DNA from: Lacticaseibacillus porcinae
GTDB lineage: Bacteria > Bacillota > Bacilli > Lactobacillales > Lactobacillaceae
Reading direction: 5' to 3'
Assembly: GCF_003946305.1 (NCBI RefSeq)
Contig: NZ_RHNS01000005.1
Span: 1 to 64,000, forward strand
DNA length: 64,000 nt
This document shows, piece by piece, positions 23,634 to 32,481 of this stretch. The position numbers and the translations under genes are program-made. The notes under the pieces were generated by a model. It was not told where the DNA came from. It ran no database searches and saw nothing but the letters and a program-made list of their open reading frames with translations. The stretch's first letter is position 1, and each line of letters opens with the position of its first letter.

Positions 23634-25883
23634 TTAACTTAAGTGCACCGTTTCGTCAAAGACTAACACATCGATCGGATCACCGCTGACTAACTTCAAT
23701 GTGGTTTCATCTGCCACATCCACAGCAATCAAGCGGCCGCGATAGTTCAACGTAAAGCTGTAATGCGTCCAACCTTTTGGTACAAACGGCTTGAAACTCA
23801 AATGGCCGCCAGTGTAGCGCATCCCAGCAAAGCCTTGAACGATGGCTAACCAACCCCCAGACATGGATGTGATGTGGAGGCCATCTTCAGTGTCGTTGTT
23901 GTAGTCATCCAGATCCAACCGCGCCGTGCGGGCATACAGTTCAACGGCTTTTGTTTCTTTGCCCAATTCCGCGGCTAAAATTGCGTGAATCGAAGCGGAT
24001 AAGGACGATTCGTGTACCGTCATCGGTTCGTAGAAGTCGAAGTTGGCTTCTTTTTGCTCGCGGGTAAAGCGGTCATTCAAGAAGTAAATGCCTTGCAACA
24101 CATCGGCTTGCTTGATGAATGGCGAGCGCAAAATCTTATCCCATGACCAGTGCTGATTGAGTGGCCGTTGATCAGCGGGAATCGAGCTTGCCGGGCGCAG
24201 ATCTTTATCCAAGAAGGTATCGTGTTGAACAAAAATGCCCAAGTCTTTATCTTCTGGATAATACATGCGATCAACAATATCTTGCCAGTGCGCTTTTTCA
24301 TCATCAGTCACGGCCAACGCTTGAACTTTATCAACATCCGCTTTTGGTAGACGCTCAAGGGTGTATTGCAACTCCCAAGCGGCCATGGTGTTGGTAAACC
24401 AGTTGTTGTTGACGTTATTTTCATATTCGTTAGGGCCGGTGACGCCATGGATCATATATTGTTGATGGCGCTTGGAAAAATGCACCCGATCCGCCCAAAA
24501 TCTTGCCACGCCGACTAACACATCGATACCATCCCCATTGACGTAAGATTCATCGCCGGTGTAATCCGTGTATTGCTTAATGGCAAAGGCGATATCGGAA
24601 TTACGGTGGAGTTCTTCGAAGGTGATTTCCCATTCGTTGTGACATTCGATGCCGTTGAACGTGACCATTGGGAACAACGCGCCGGCTAATCCTTGTTGTT
24701 GGGCGTTGTGATAAGCGCCTGGCAATTGATCGTGCCGGTATTGCAACAATGCCCGGGTGACTTCTGGTGGGGTCACAGCCAAGTACATCGGCACCACATA
24801 TGCTTCAGTGTCCCAATAAGTGGCACCGCCATATTTTTCGCCGGTAAAGCCTTTAGGCCCGATATTTAAGCGAGTATCTTCGCCATAATAAGTCATGAAC
24901 AGTTGCGCAATACTGAAGCGGATACCTTGCTGCGCTGCCGGGTCGCCGTCGATCACAACGTCTGACTGTGCCCAACGCTTGGCCCAAACTGCTTCATGTG
25001 CAGCTAATGCTTCATCAAAACTTTGCGGTAGCAGTTCAGCCATCAGTTGATCGGCTTGAGCCGGTTGTTTTGCCGGTTCAACATCACGACTGGTCAAGAC
25101 GATCACGCGCTTTTCAAGGGTAAGCGCATCGCCTTGGGTTAAGTCGTAGCTTAAGGTTTCATCTAAGCGTCCTGGTTCAGTTGATCGGGTGCCTTCAACT
25201 GCCGCGCCGTTCACTTTCAAGGCTTGCTTGAGCAATACCGTGAACTGCGGGACGTCGAAAGGATTGGCTTTGGTTTCAAGTTGGATCGAACCTTGAGCAG
25301 CATCTTCATGTTGCGGGATCCAGAAGTGTTCGTCGTAATTCGAGTCTTCGTTAGTGACATTGCCATCCAAAGCAGCATCAAATTTCAATTCAGCCGAGCC
25401 TTTTAAGACTTTGGCGTTCACTTTGATCAAGCCGGCTTGTTGCATGGCATTGGAAACGAACCGCTCAAATTCAAAGGCAACTTCGAGATCATCTGTAACG
25501 TATACAAAACTGCGGGTCAACTTGCCTTGATGTAAGTCGAGTTGTAAGTTGAAATCGCGGAAGTTATTTTTCGCTAAGTCCAATGCCACGCCATTAATGG
25601 TAATGCCTAAGTTGATAAAACTTGGGGCGTTGATGGCTTTACCAAAATAATCAGGATAACCGTTTTTCCACCAACCAACGCGGGTTTTATCTGGAAACCA
25701 CACACCTGCGAGGTAGGCCCCCAATAAGGTGTCGCCGGAATAACCTTCTTCAAAGTTACCCCGCATGCCCATATACCCATTCCCGATGGCGGTCAGTGAT
25801 TCTTGCAGGCGCTTATTGGTTTTATCTAATTGATGCGTTGCCACCAGCCAAGGGTCGATGTTGAATAATCGCTTTGCACTCAT
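23634..25883 (-). CDS. malP: Maltose phosphorylase (GH65)
   Basis: About 749 residues. It splits maltose with phosphate into glucose and beta-glucose 1-phosphate in the cytoplasm. The region around [15 protein letters not shown] (about residue 480) carries the catalytic Glu of the family, and [16 protein letters not shown] the substrate site. Length fits the lactobacillar enzyme. I prefer the ATG at 25883 (MSAKRLF), 9 bases after GGAG, over an upstream GTG. The 95-base gap upstream holds two operator-like boxes. Confidence 0.94.
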   Translation of the reverse strand: MSAKRLFNIDPWLVATHQLDKTNKRLQESLTAIGNGYMGMRGNFEEGYSGDTLLGAYLAGVWFPDKTRVGWWKNGYPDYFGKAINAPSFINLGITINGVALDLAKNNFRDFNLQLDLHQGKLTRSFVYVTDDLEVAFEFERFVSNAMQQAGLIKVNAKVLKGSAELKFDAALDGNVTNEDSNYDEHFWIPQHEDAAQGSIQLETKANPFDVPQFTVLLKQALKVNGAAVEGTRSTEPGRLDETLSYDLTQGDALTLEKRVIVLTSRDVEPAKQPAQADQLMAELLPQSFDEALAAHEAVWAKRWAQSDVVIDGDPAAQQGIRFSIAQLFMTYYGEDTRLNIGPKGFTGEKYGGATYWDTEAYVVPMYLAVTPPEVTRALLQYRHDQLPGAYHNAQQQGLAGALFPMVTFNGIECHNEWEITFEELHRNSDIAFAIKQYTDYTGDESYVNGDGIDVLVGVARFWADRVHFSKRHQQYMIHGVTGPNEYENNVNNNWFTNTMAAWELQYTLERLPKADVDKVQALAVTDDEKAHWQDIVDRMYYPEDKDLGIFVQHDTFLDKDLRPASSIPADQRPLNQHWSWDKILRSPFIKQADVLQGIYFLNDRFTREQKEANFDFYEPMTVHESSLSASIHAILAAELGKETKAVELYARTARLDLDDYNNDTEDGLHITSMSGGWLAIVQGFAGMRYTGGHLSFKPFVPKGWTHYSFTLNYRGRLIAVDVADETTLKLVSGDPIDVLVFDETVHLS

Positions 25884-25930
25884 TTGCACTCACTCCGTTT
25901 CGCTTTTAACACTTACTAGCGTAGCAGTTT

Positions 25931-25973
25931 GGAAAACGTTTTTACAAGGCGAAACCCATTGTTACCGTTATCA
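25931..25973 (-). promoter_or_regulatory. cre-like and LacI-family operator boxes before malP
   Basis: GGAAAACGTTTTTA (25931-25944) fits the CcpA cre consensus in 12 of 14 positions, and TGTTACCGTTATCA (25960-25973) fits in 13 of 14. The second is nearly the same as the box at the head of the operon (29450-29463), so it could be a MalR or a CcpA site. A weak promoter (TTGTAA, 18 bases, TACGCT) overlaps the first. Confidence 0.6.
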
Positions 25974-25978
25974 GGATT

Positions 25979-27727
25979 TCATTGTGCGCGAACAATAAAA
26001 CCTTTAGGGCTTAAAATACCAGCCTCAAATCCTTGTTGCAGCAATGGTTGTGCCGCAATCGCCGCACCTTGATCCGTGGTGTTGAAATACCCAACGAGTG
26101 TTTGACCCGCTAACTGGCGGGTGACTTTGATCAAACCAGCATCCGTTAAAGCATACGTCGTGGTCCCATTGCCTAACAGCTCAGCGTATTCCCGCCGCAG
26201 CGCCACTAATGCATGCACGCGTTGCCACGTTGACTGATGCAACTTCGACCAGTCCATCGGCTTGCGATCATCAGGATCATTTCCCCCGAACATGCCCATT
26301 TCCGTGCCGTAGTAGATGCAAGGTGTGCCAGTTTGTAAGAAGGTAAACGCCAAGGCTTGCAGTGCGCGATCTAAGTCACCACCAGCTACTGTCAACAAGC
26401 GCGGGGTATCATGCGAATCTAACATGTTGAGCATCATCGCATTAACATTATCGCGATACAACATCAACTGATCACTTAAGCGGGCGAGCATCGTTTGCGC
26501 ATCACTCACGCCAGTTAAGAAGTGGTCTTCGATTTGTTGCGTGAAGGCATAATTCATCACGCCTGAGAACTCGTCGCCATTAAGCCATGGTTGGCTTGAA
26601 TGCCACACTTCGCCTAAAATGTAAAAATCGGGTTTGATGGCGATCAAGGCATCATGGAATTGACGCCAGAAATGATGATCGACTTCATTGGCGACATCTA
26701 AGCGCCACGCATCGATATCAAATTGTTTGACCCAATAAGTCGCAATTTCTAATAGGTAAGCCTGCACTTCTGGGTTCGCAGTGTTGAGCTTCGGCATCCC
26801 TGGGCCAAAAGCAAAGGTATCAAATTGTGGATCACCTTGGCCTTGCGTCGGATCACGGTATGGTAACAGCGGCCAATCATGAATATGGAACCAATCTACA
26901 AAACGCGACTTTTGGCCGTTTTGCAACACGTCTTGCCATTGCATCGACGCATAACCCATATGGTTGAACACCGCATCAAGCATCACCCGCATGCCGCGAG
27001 CATGGGCTTCATGCACCAGTTTGGCAAACAAGGCTTTGTCGCCAAAGGCTGGATCAATTTCCAAATAATCGATGGTGTCATATTTATGATTGGAGCTAGC
27101 TTTAAAAATCGGGCAGAAATATAAGCCGTTTACGCCGAGGTCTTGCAAGTCGTCTAGGTGATCCAACACGCCTTGCAGATCCCCACCGTAATAATCGTCG
27201 CGACCAGGATGATCTTCTGGCTGCCATGGCAAACAATTTTCCGGATTCAAACTAGGATCGCCATTGGCAAAGCGTTCAGGGAAGATCTGATACCACACCG
27301 TTTCACTGACCCACGCTGGCGTTTTGGTGCGATCGATTTCGTGAAAATAAGGCAGTCGGAAGTAGTTAGCCGCTTCGATGCGCTCGGCTTCAGTATCTTC
27401 TCTGGGCCCGCGATCGCCGAATAACACGGTTTTACCTTCAGCGTCAGTGGCTGCAAATAAGTATTGGATCCGCTGATAAGGCGGCTTTAACGTCACTGCC
27501 CAATAGTCATGAGTTTGGCCACTGGCAACTTTAATCATCGGGGCTTTTGAATAAGTAAAATGATACTCGCCAGATTCATCGGGTAAATTCCAATAAGGAT
27601 CCCCATATAAAGCGGTCACATTTTGAACATCACCAAGGGCGGTTTTGAATCTGAGCCGGACTTGATGTGCGTCGATCAAGAAACAATCTTCGCTTTCGGG
27701 ACGGTGAGCCATTGCAGAAATTAACAT
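25979..27727 (-). CDS. Neopullulanase / maltogenic amylase-like GH13 enzyme
   Basis: 582 residues. An N-terminal N-domain of about 120 residues (CBM34-like, HQVRLRFKTALGDVQNVTAL) precedes the GH13 barrel with VMLDAVFNHMG, AWRLDVANEV, ILGEVWHS and MLDSHDTPR. This architecture is that of intracellular cyclomaltodextrinase, neopullulanase and maltogenic amylase. It should trim longer maltodextrins to maltose. It starts one base after the upstream glucosidase stop (GGAGGAATAAT ATG). No signal peptide. Confidence 0.9.
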   Translation of the reverse strand: MLISAMAHRPESEDCFLIDAHQVRLRFKTALGDVQNVTALYGDPYWNLPDESGEYHFTYSKAPMIKVASGQTHDYWAVTLKPPYQRIQYLFAATDAEGKTVLFGDRGPREDTEAERIEAANYFRLPYFHEIDRTKTPAWVSETVWYQIFPERFANGDPSLNPENCLPWQPEDHPGRDDYYGGDLQGVLDHLDDLQDLGVNGLYFCPIFKASSNHKYDTIDYLEIDPAFGDKALFAKLVHEAHARGMRVMLDAVFNHMGYASMQWQDVLQNGQKSRFVDWFHIHDWPLLPYRDPTQGQGDPQFDTFAFGPGMPKLNTANPEVQAYLLEIATYWVKQFDIDAWRLDVANEVDHHFWRQFHDALIAIKPDFYILGEVWHSSQPWLNGDEFSGVMNYAFTQQIEDHFLTGVSDAQTMLARLSDQLMLYRDNVNAMMLNMLDSHDTPRLLTVAGGDLDRALQALAFTFLQTGTPCIYYGTEMGMFGGNDPDDRKPMDWSKLHQSTWQRVHALVALRREYAELLGNGTTTYALTDAGLIKVTRQLAGQTLVGYFNTTDQGAAIAAQPLLQQGFEAGILSPKGFIVRAQ

Positions 27728-27728
27728 A

Positions 27729-29372
27729 TTATTCCTCCGTGATCAAAACAACACTGGCACCAGCACTGAGGCGTAGCTGTTGGTTCAACAATTGCACGGT
27801 ACCATTTTCTAATCGAATATCATAACGCGCTCGAGGCAAATCAATCACTGAGGCATCGCCAATCGATACGGCGACGATTGCCTTTTGATTTTGTAATTGC
27901 CGTTGATACACATAACTATTGGCGTCCGTGGTCAACAAGCGATAATCCCCATCACTGAACAAGTCGGTTTGCTTTAGTTTCAACAACTCGCGGTAAAAAT
28001 TCAGCTGACTTTCTGGATCATCAGCTTGCTTTTCAACCGTTGGCGTATCAGCGCTTTTGCCTTGAAGCCATGGCGTGCCGGTGGAAAAGCCCGCATTTTG
28101 CGTGTTATCCCAGCGCATGCCACCACGCGCTGGCAACTTATGGGTGGCAGAAACTTGTTGCAAGGCTTGGGTTTTGGTTTGCCCAGCCGCCATCGCCGCT
28201 TGCACCCAAGGACCCACGGTTTGGTCTTGAAACTCATCAATTGAATCAAACTGTAGATTCGTCATGCCCAACTCTTCGCCATAATAAATGATCGGAATGC
28301 CACGTTGCAGATACATCAACATCGCCAAACTCCGCGCCGTCAATGAATCTTTGGCGACGCGACCAAGGAGGCGTGGCATATCGTGATTGCTCCAATAAAG
28401 CGTCGGCATCGCTGATAACGTTTGTTGCCACACTGCTTGGGTTTGCTTGAAGGCTTGCCAATTCAAAGGTTTAGGTTGATATTGCGCCGGATAAGCGGGA
28501 TCGACTTGCGATTCATCTTCTTTAAAGTAGCGAAACGTCACCACGCTATCCATCAACCGATCGGTATAAGCCGCCGCCAAATTCACATCCGCACTGGCGG
28601 CTTCCCCTAACAAGAAGGCATGCGGGTAATCGGTTTTGATGCGTTCTGCAAACGGTCGCAGCCAGGTTTGCACTTGCGGTAAATTGGCAAAAAATGGTTC
28701 TGCCACTACCGGTTCATGCGAGCCGTCTGCCGTTGGAAAATCTTGATCTAAACGGGCTTTGGCGATGTGGATAAAGGCATCCACGCGCAGCCCATCGATC
28801 CCTTTTTTCAGCCAAAAATCAGCAATATCGCCCATCGCGTGGCGCACTTCAGGATTGGCCCAGTTCAAGTCTGGCATGTGCCGATCAAATAAGTGGAAAT
28901 ATGATTTGCCGGTACCAGCTGGATCTTTGGCCCACACAGAGCCACCAAAGAAGCTGCCCCAATTGTTAGGGCGCTGATCGTGATCCCCGGCAAAAATATA
29001 ATAATCGCGATATAAACTGCCAGGATGCTTGATTGCATCTTGAAACCAAGGATGTTGATCAGACGTATGATTCATCACAAAGTCCAGCAGCAAATGGATC
29101 CCAGCATCATGCAGCGCTTTGATCAACGCATCCATATCCGCCATAGTCCCGACATCTGGATCGATGGCATAGTAATTGGCCACGTCATAGCCATTGTCCA
29201 CTTGTGGCGAGGTAAATACGGGATTCAACCAAACCGTATTGATACCAAGCGTTTTTAAATAAGGAATGCGTTGAATAATGCCCGGCAAGTCGCCGATACC
29301 ATCGCCATTGCTGTCTTGAAAAGATTTCGGATAAATTTGATAGATGATCGCGTGATTATACCAATTTTCCAA
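27729..29372 (-). CDS. GH13 alpha-glucosidase, first gene of the maltose operon
   Basis: 547 residues starting at a TTG (MENWYNHAIIYQIYPKSFQ) 7 bases after GGAGGAGGCG. The GH13 regions are LLLDFVMNHTSDQH, GLRVDAFIHIAKA, LLGEAAS and YWSNHDMPR. It resembles the second glucosidase of the operon but is clearly diverged (for example LGEAAS in place of VGETWG), so a different linkage or chain-length preference (such as trehalose, isomaltose or dextran oligosaccharides) is possible. Cytoplasmic. Confidence 0.9.
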   Translation of the reverse strand: MENWYNHAIIYQIYPKSFQDSNGDGIGDLPGIIQRIPYLKTLGINTVWLNPVFTSPQVDNGYDVANYYAIDPDVGTMADMDALIKALHDAGIHLLLDFVMNHTSDQHPWFQDAIKHPGSLYRDYYIFAGDHDQRPNNWGSFFGGSVWAKDPAGTGKSYFHLFDRHMPDLNWANPEVRHAMGDIADFWLKKGIDGLRVDAFIHIAKARLDQDFPTADGSHEPVVAEPFFANLPQVQTWLRPFAERIKTDYPHAFLLGEAASADVNLAAAYTDRLMDSVVTFRYFKEDESQVDPAYPAQYQPKPLNWQAFKQTQAVWQQTLSAMPTLYWSNHDMPRLLGRVAKDSLTARSLAMLMYLQRGIPIIYYGEELGMTNLQFDSIDEFQDQTVGPWVQAAMAAGQTKTQALQQVSATHKLPARGGMRWDNTQNAGFSTGTPWLQGKSADTPTVEKQADDPESQLNFYRELLKLKQTDLFSDGDYRLLTTDANSYVYQRQLQNQKAIVAVSIGDASVIDLPRARYDIRLENGTVQLLNQQLRLSAGASVVLITEE

Positions 29373-29407
29373 AATGTCGCCTCCTCCGTCAAATATATGC
29401 TAGGTAT

Positions 29408-29463
29408 AGAATACGAGAATACCGGCATGCCTTGCAAGCTGTGACTGATTGTTACCGGTATCA
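29408..29463 (-). promoter_or_regulatory. Promoter and operator of the maltose operon
   Basis: On the minus strand a -35 like TTGCAA (29432-29437) and a -10 TATTCT (29408-29413) are 18 bases apart. The palindromic box TGTTACCGGTATCA (29450-29463) lies just upstream and fits the LacI-family/cre consensus in 13 of 14 positions. Upstream placement fits activation or a MalR site. Confidence 0.6.
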
Positions 29464-29478
29464 GAATCATTCCAAATA

Positions 29479-29503
29479 AAAAGTCTAGTCTTTTCAACTA
29501 GAC
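29479..29503 (-). terminator. Terminator behind the truncated glycosylase gene
   Basis: GTCTAGT (29483-29489) pairs with ACTAGAC (29497-29503), and the A run on the left reads as TTTTTATTT on the minus strand. Confidence 0.85.
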
Positions 29504-29513
29504 CAATCATGAA

Positions 29514-29681
29514 TTAAAGTAAATCGCGCACTTGTTGTTGTAATTGCGGTAACACGCTTCGTTGAAACCATGGATTTTTGTGCAACCAGCCATAATTGAG
29601 CGGCGAGGGATGCACTAACGGAAAGTACGGTTGGTACGCTTCAAAGTTGCGCACCGTTTCCGTTAACGTCTTTTCACGGTT
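29514..29681 (-). pseudogene. Uracil-DNA glycosylase family protein, C-terminal remnant
   Basis: The last 55 or so codons remain, in a frame that starts inside the IS3 boundary: RTPNREKTLTETVRNF, then YQPYFPLVHPSPLNYGW, then LHKNPWFQRSVLPQL and stop at 29514. The HPSPLN block is the catalytic-site motif of uracil-DNA glycosylase families. The IS3 element removed the N-terminal three quarters. It still has its own terminator. Confidence 0.8.
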
Positions 29682-31291
29682 GGGCGTGCGGACAAAAACC
29701 TGGACTTCGGGTATGATGTCATTATGTATTCAAAAGCAGATAAGAAAAGAGCTATCGAGCTCTACTACCAATATCATCATTCATGGAGTGCAGTAACCCG
29801 AGAATTAGGTTATCCGTCTTTGGGCGCCTTGAAACGGTGGATCAAAGACTATGAAGAAGATGCCAAAGCGACGCATACCGATACTCCTAGAAAACGAAAA
29901 CCCAAGTACTCTGATACTCAGCTCCAGGCCGCAGTGGATCACTTTTTTGAGCACGGTCAGTTTATCACTAAGACAGTCAAGGCACTTGGATATCCCTCAC
30001 GCCAACTTCTTCGCGAGTGGCTTCTTGAAGACCCACGTTGTGATGATACGTTGCGGAGTCGTACAGTTGTGAATAAGCCCGCCGCAACTGAAGAAGTTAA
30101 GGCCAAGGCTGTTGAGGCGCTTTATAAGCGAGAGGTCCCGGCCAGAGAAATCGCAGAGGACTTCGGGGTCAGCCGTGAAACACTTTATGGTTGGAAACGA
30201 GACGTACTTGGAGAAACCTTTCCGGCAAAGCAGGCGCCTAGTTTATCAGATGAAAGAAGTGCCGAGAAAATAGTTAACCCAGAAGTCTCAAGCCTCCAAG
30301 CTCGAATCAAAGAACTTGAGCTTCAAAATGATATCCTCCTCCAAGTGAACGCCCTTCTAAAAAAAGATCTGGGCATCGATCATCTAAATCTGACCAATCG
30401 AGAAAAGGTTCAGGTGATTGATGCCCTGCGTGACAAATACTCGCTCAATACGTTACTCAAGGCGCTTCAGCTGTCGAAGAGTAGCTACTTCTATCAACGT
30501 GACGCCATCGCTAAAGGCGATAAGTATGAGGCCATCCGTCCTCGTTTAAAAGTTATCTTTAAACAGAACTACGAGAGCTATGGATATCGCCGGATCAAGA
30601 TGGAATTAGATGATGAGGGCATCCATCTTTCCGAAAAAGTGATCCGACGATTGATGAGTGAGGAAGGTCTGGAAGTCACCGTTACCCGGTGTCGCAAATA
30701 CAGCTCGTATGCAGGAGAAATCACGCCGGCAGTCCCCAATATTCTTGATCGAGACTTTCAAGCTGAGGCTCCCAACCAGAAGCTCGTTACGGACATTACG
30801 GAGTTTTCTATCCAGGCGGGGAAGGTATACTTGTCTCCGCTAATTGATTGCTTTGACGGCCAAATCACGAGTTGGACAATTGGCACCAGTCCTAACGCCG
30901 AACTGGTTAACACAATGCTTAGCGCTGCGGCAGAGACCTTTACGCTCAACGAGAAACCTATTGTACATTCAGATCGAGGCGCGCATTATCGTTGGCCAGG
31001 CTGGATTGAGTTAATGAATGGATTAGGCTTCACACGTTCTATGTCGAAAAAAGCCAGCACCCCAGATAATGCTCAAGCGGAGAGCTTCTTCGGTCATCTA
31101 AAGACTGAGTTCTTTTACAACAGAAGTTGGCTAGGAAAATCTATTGATGATTTCACCAAAGAACTCGACCTGTATATCGAGTTGTATAACACAAAGCGAA
31201 GAAAAAAAGTTTTAGGAGGAAAGAGCCCGCAAGAATACCGTCAGAGCAAGGCCGCCTGAGGTTGAAAGTCCAGAAAAACGTCCGCACGCCC
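29682..31291 (+). mobile_element. IS3-family element with one long transposase frame
   Basis: The ends GGGCGTGCGGAC (29682-29693) and GTCCGCACGCCC (31280-31291) are perfect inverted repeats, and similarity continues inward (CTGGACTT near both ends). Part of the outer repeat could belong to the interrupted host gene. No convincing target duplication. Confidence 0.82.
29724..31259 (+). CDS. IS3 family transposase (single fused frame)
   Basis: 511 residues. Two helix-turn-helix regions lie in the first 170 residues (YPSLGALKRWIKDYE and AEDFGVSRETLYGWKRD), then a leucine-rich coiled coil (LQARIKELELQNDILLQV), and the integrase core with DDE residues in LVTDITEFS, VHSDRGAHYRW and AQAESFFGHLK. Most IS3 elements make this protein by frameshifting between orfA and orfB; here it is continuous. 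Intact. Confidence 0.94.
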   Translation: MYSKADKKRAIELYYQYHHSWSAVTRELGYPSLGALKRWIKDYEEDAKATHTDTPRKRKPKYSDTQLQAAVDHFFEHGQFITKTVKALGYPSRQLLREWLLEDPRCDDTLRSRTVVNKPAATEEVKAKAVEALYKREVPAREIAEDFGVSRETLYGWKRDVLGETFPAKQAPSLSDERSAEKIVNPEVSSLQARIKELELQNDILLQVNALLKKDLGIDHLNLTNREKVQVIDALRDKYSLNTLLKALQLSKSSYFYQRDAIAKGDKYEAIRPRLKVIFKQNYESYGYRRIKMELDDEGIHLSEKVIRRLMSEEGLEVTVTRCRKYSSYAGEITPAVPNILDRDFQAEAPNQKLVTDITEFSIQAGKVYLSPLIDCFDGQITSWTIGTSPNAELVNTMLSAAAETFTLNEKPIVHSDRGAHYRWPGWIELMNGLGFTRSMSKKASTPDNAQAESFFGHLKTEFFYNRSWLGKSIDDFTKELDLYIELYNTKRRKKVLGGKSPQEYRQSKAA

Positions 31292-31330
31292 TTTCCTACA
31301 TTTTATGACTGACATCGACACCCTTCTGGC

Positions 31331-31915
31331 AAAAAGGCTAAGAACAAATTGAATCGGCGCTTCATGACCGATCAACCACTGCAAAAGCTTGTTTGCGATG
31401 TCACAGAACTACAAGCTGGTAATGGCGAGAAAGTGTATCTAGAGGTCATCAAGGATCTCTATAGCAACCGGATTTTGGAATGGGAACTATCAACACATCC
31501 CATGCTTAAGTTTAGTCTGGCGCCATTAAAGCGGTTGGTGGCAGCTTTACCTCACACTGGGTATCAGATCACATTACATACTGACCAAGGTTGGCAATAT
31601 CAGCACCGCGCCTGGCGTCAGCTTCTACACAACGGTTGTATTCGCCAAAGTATGTCCCATCGCTCGACGTGCCTTGACAATGCGGCCTGTGAAACAGTGT
31701 TCAACAAGCTTAAAGCCGAAATGACGCCATCCGAAGAATGCGCCGATGCGAACGTATTGATAACAACAATTGATGAATGGATCAATTACTACAATGAGGA
31801 TCGGATTCAGACTCGTCTTGGCAGTATCGCGCCAAGGGCCTATGAGCAACGTTGTCAGATCAAGTACCAATTCTACATTCAGCCCAATGGTTATAAAGTT
31901 AAGGAGAGCGTATGA
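31331..31915 (+). pseudogene. IS3-family transposase OrfB, C-terminal remnant
   Basis: A different IS3 transposase, cut at its 5' end near the preceding element. The frame KKAKNKLNRRFMTDQPLQKL continues through the DDE residues in VCDVTELQ, HTDQGWQYQH and NAACETVFNKLK, so most of the integrase core is present but the N-terminal part and orfA are missing. An ATG at 31349 opens a 188-codon frame. The stop overlaps the start of the next small gene. Confidence 0.85.
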
Positions 31916-32244
31916 TGACAAAGCGGAAACGACAAACATTCCGGGCACTAGAAAGATTCGAGGGTTTTGCGGCCTACTGTGATCCGCAAGACCCTAACAC
32001 AAAGCTTTATTGGATCAACAAAGGTGACACCTACGAAACTTATCATGGCATCTATAGTGATGACTATGTTGGGGCCACCATCATCGTAGAGGCACTTGGC
32101 GAAGTTCAAGTTGATGGTGTGCATATTCTTGAGCATAGCGAAGCCATACCAGTATCCGAATATGATCAACTTCACCCATTTGTTGGTAAGGTTGATCCGG
32201 AAACGGGTGAATGGAAAGGTGCCAGTATCGAAATGTTATATTAA
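31912..32244 (+). CDS. Hypothetical protein following an IS3 transposase
   Basis: 110 residues, acidic and soluble (ALERFEGFAAYCDPQDPN, ending GEWKGASIEMLY). No family recognised. Its ATG overlaps the transposase stop (ATGATGA) and has AAGGAGAG upstream, so it is translationally coupled to the remnant transposase. A similar arrangement occurs at 37885-37891, which suggests that these are passenger genes of IS3-type elements. Confidence 0.6.
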   Translation: MMTKRKRQTFRALERFEGFAAYCDPQDPNTKLYWINKGDTYETYHGIYSDDYVGATIIVEALGEVQVDGVHILEHSEAIPVSEYDQLHPFVGKVDPETGEWKGASIEMLY

Positions 32245-32310
32245 AACAAGACAGCTCTCAGTAAGCTGCCTTGCAAGTAAATCAAATTCAGTTCCAACAA
32301 ATTGGGTAAA

Positions 32311-32379
32311 CTTCATGATGAGGTAAGGATACCGCCAGGCAAAGGCGATTCATATTCGGTCTGTTATTGGTGCTTACGA
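32311..32379. mobile_element. IS66-type terminal remnant
   Basis: CATGATGAGG, GATACCGC, and GGTCTGTTATT(A)GGTGCTTAC follow the same order as at the right end of the intact IS66 element (17559-17614). Only the end remains; no gene. Confidence 0.7.
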
Positions 32380-32383
32380 AAAC

Positions 32384-32436
32384 AAATCAAAAAGCCTATC
32401 AGAATATGTCTTGTATTCTGATAGGCTTTTTGATTT
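32384..32436. terminator. Bidirectional terminator behind nox
   Basis: A perfect 23-base stem (32384-32406 with 32414-32436) including A5 and T5 tracts, 46 bases beyond the nox stop. Confidence 0.93.
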
Positions 32437-32481
32437 GCTCGTGATCCTAAACAGCAAGTTGTAAGTGATCTTTAAAATTTT

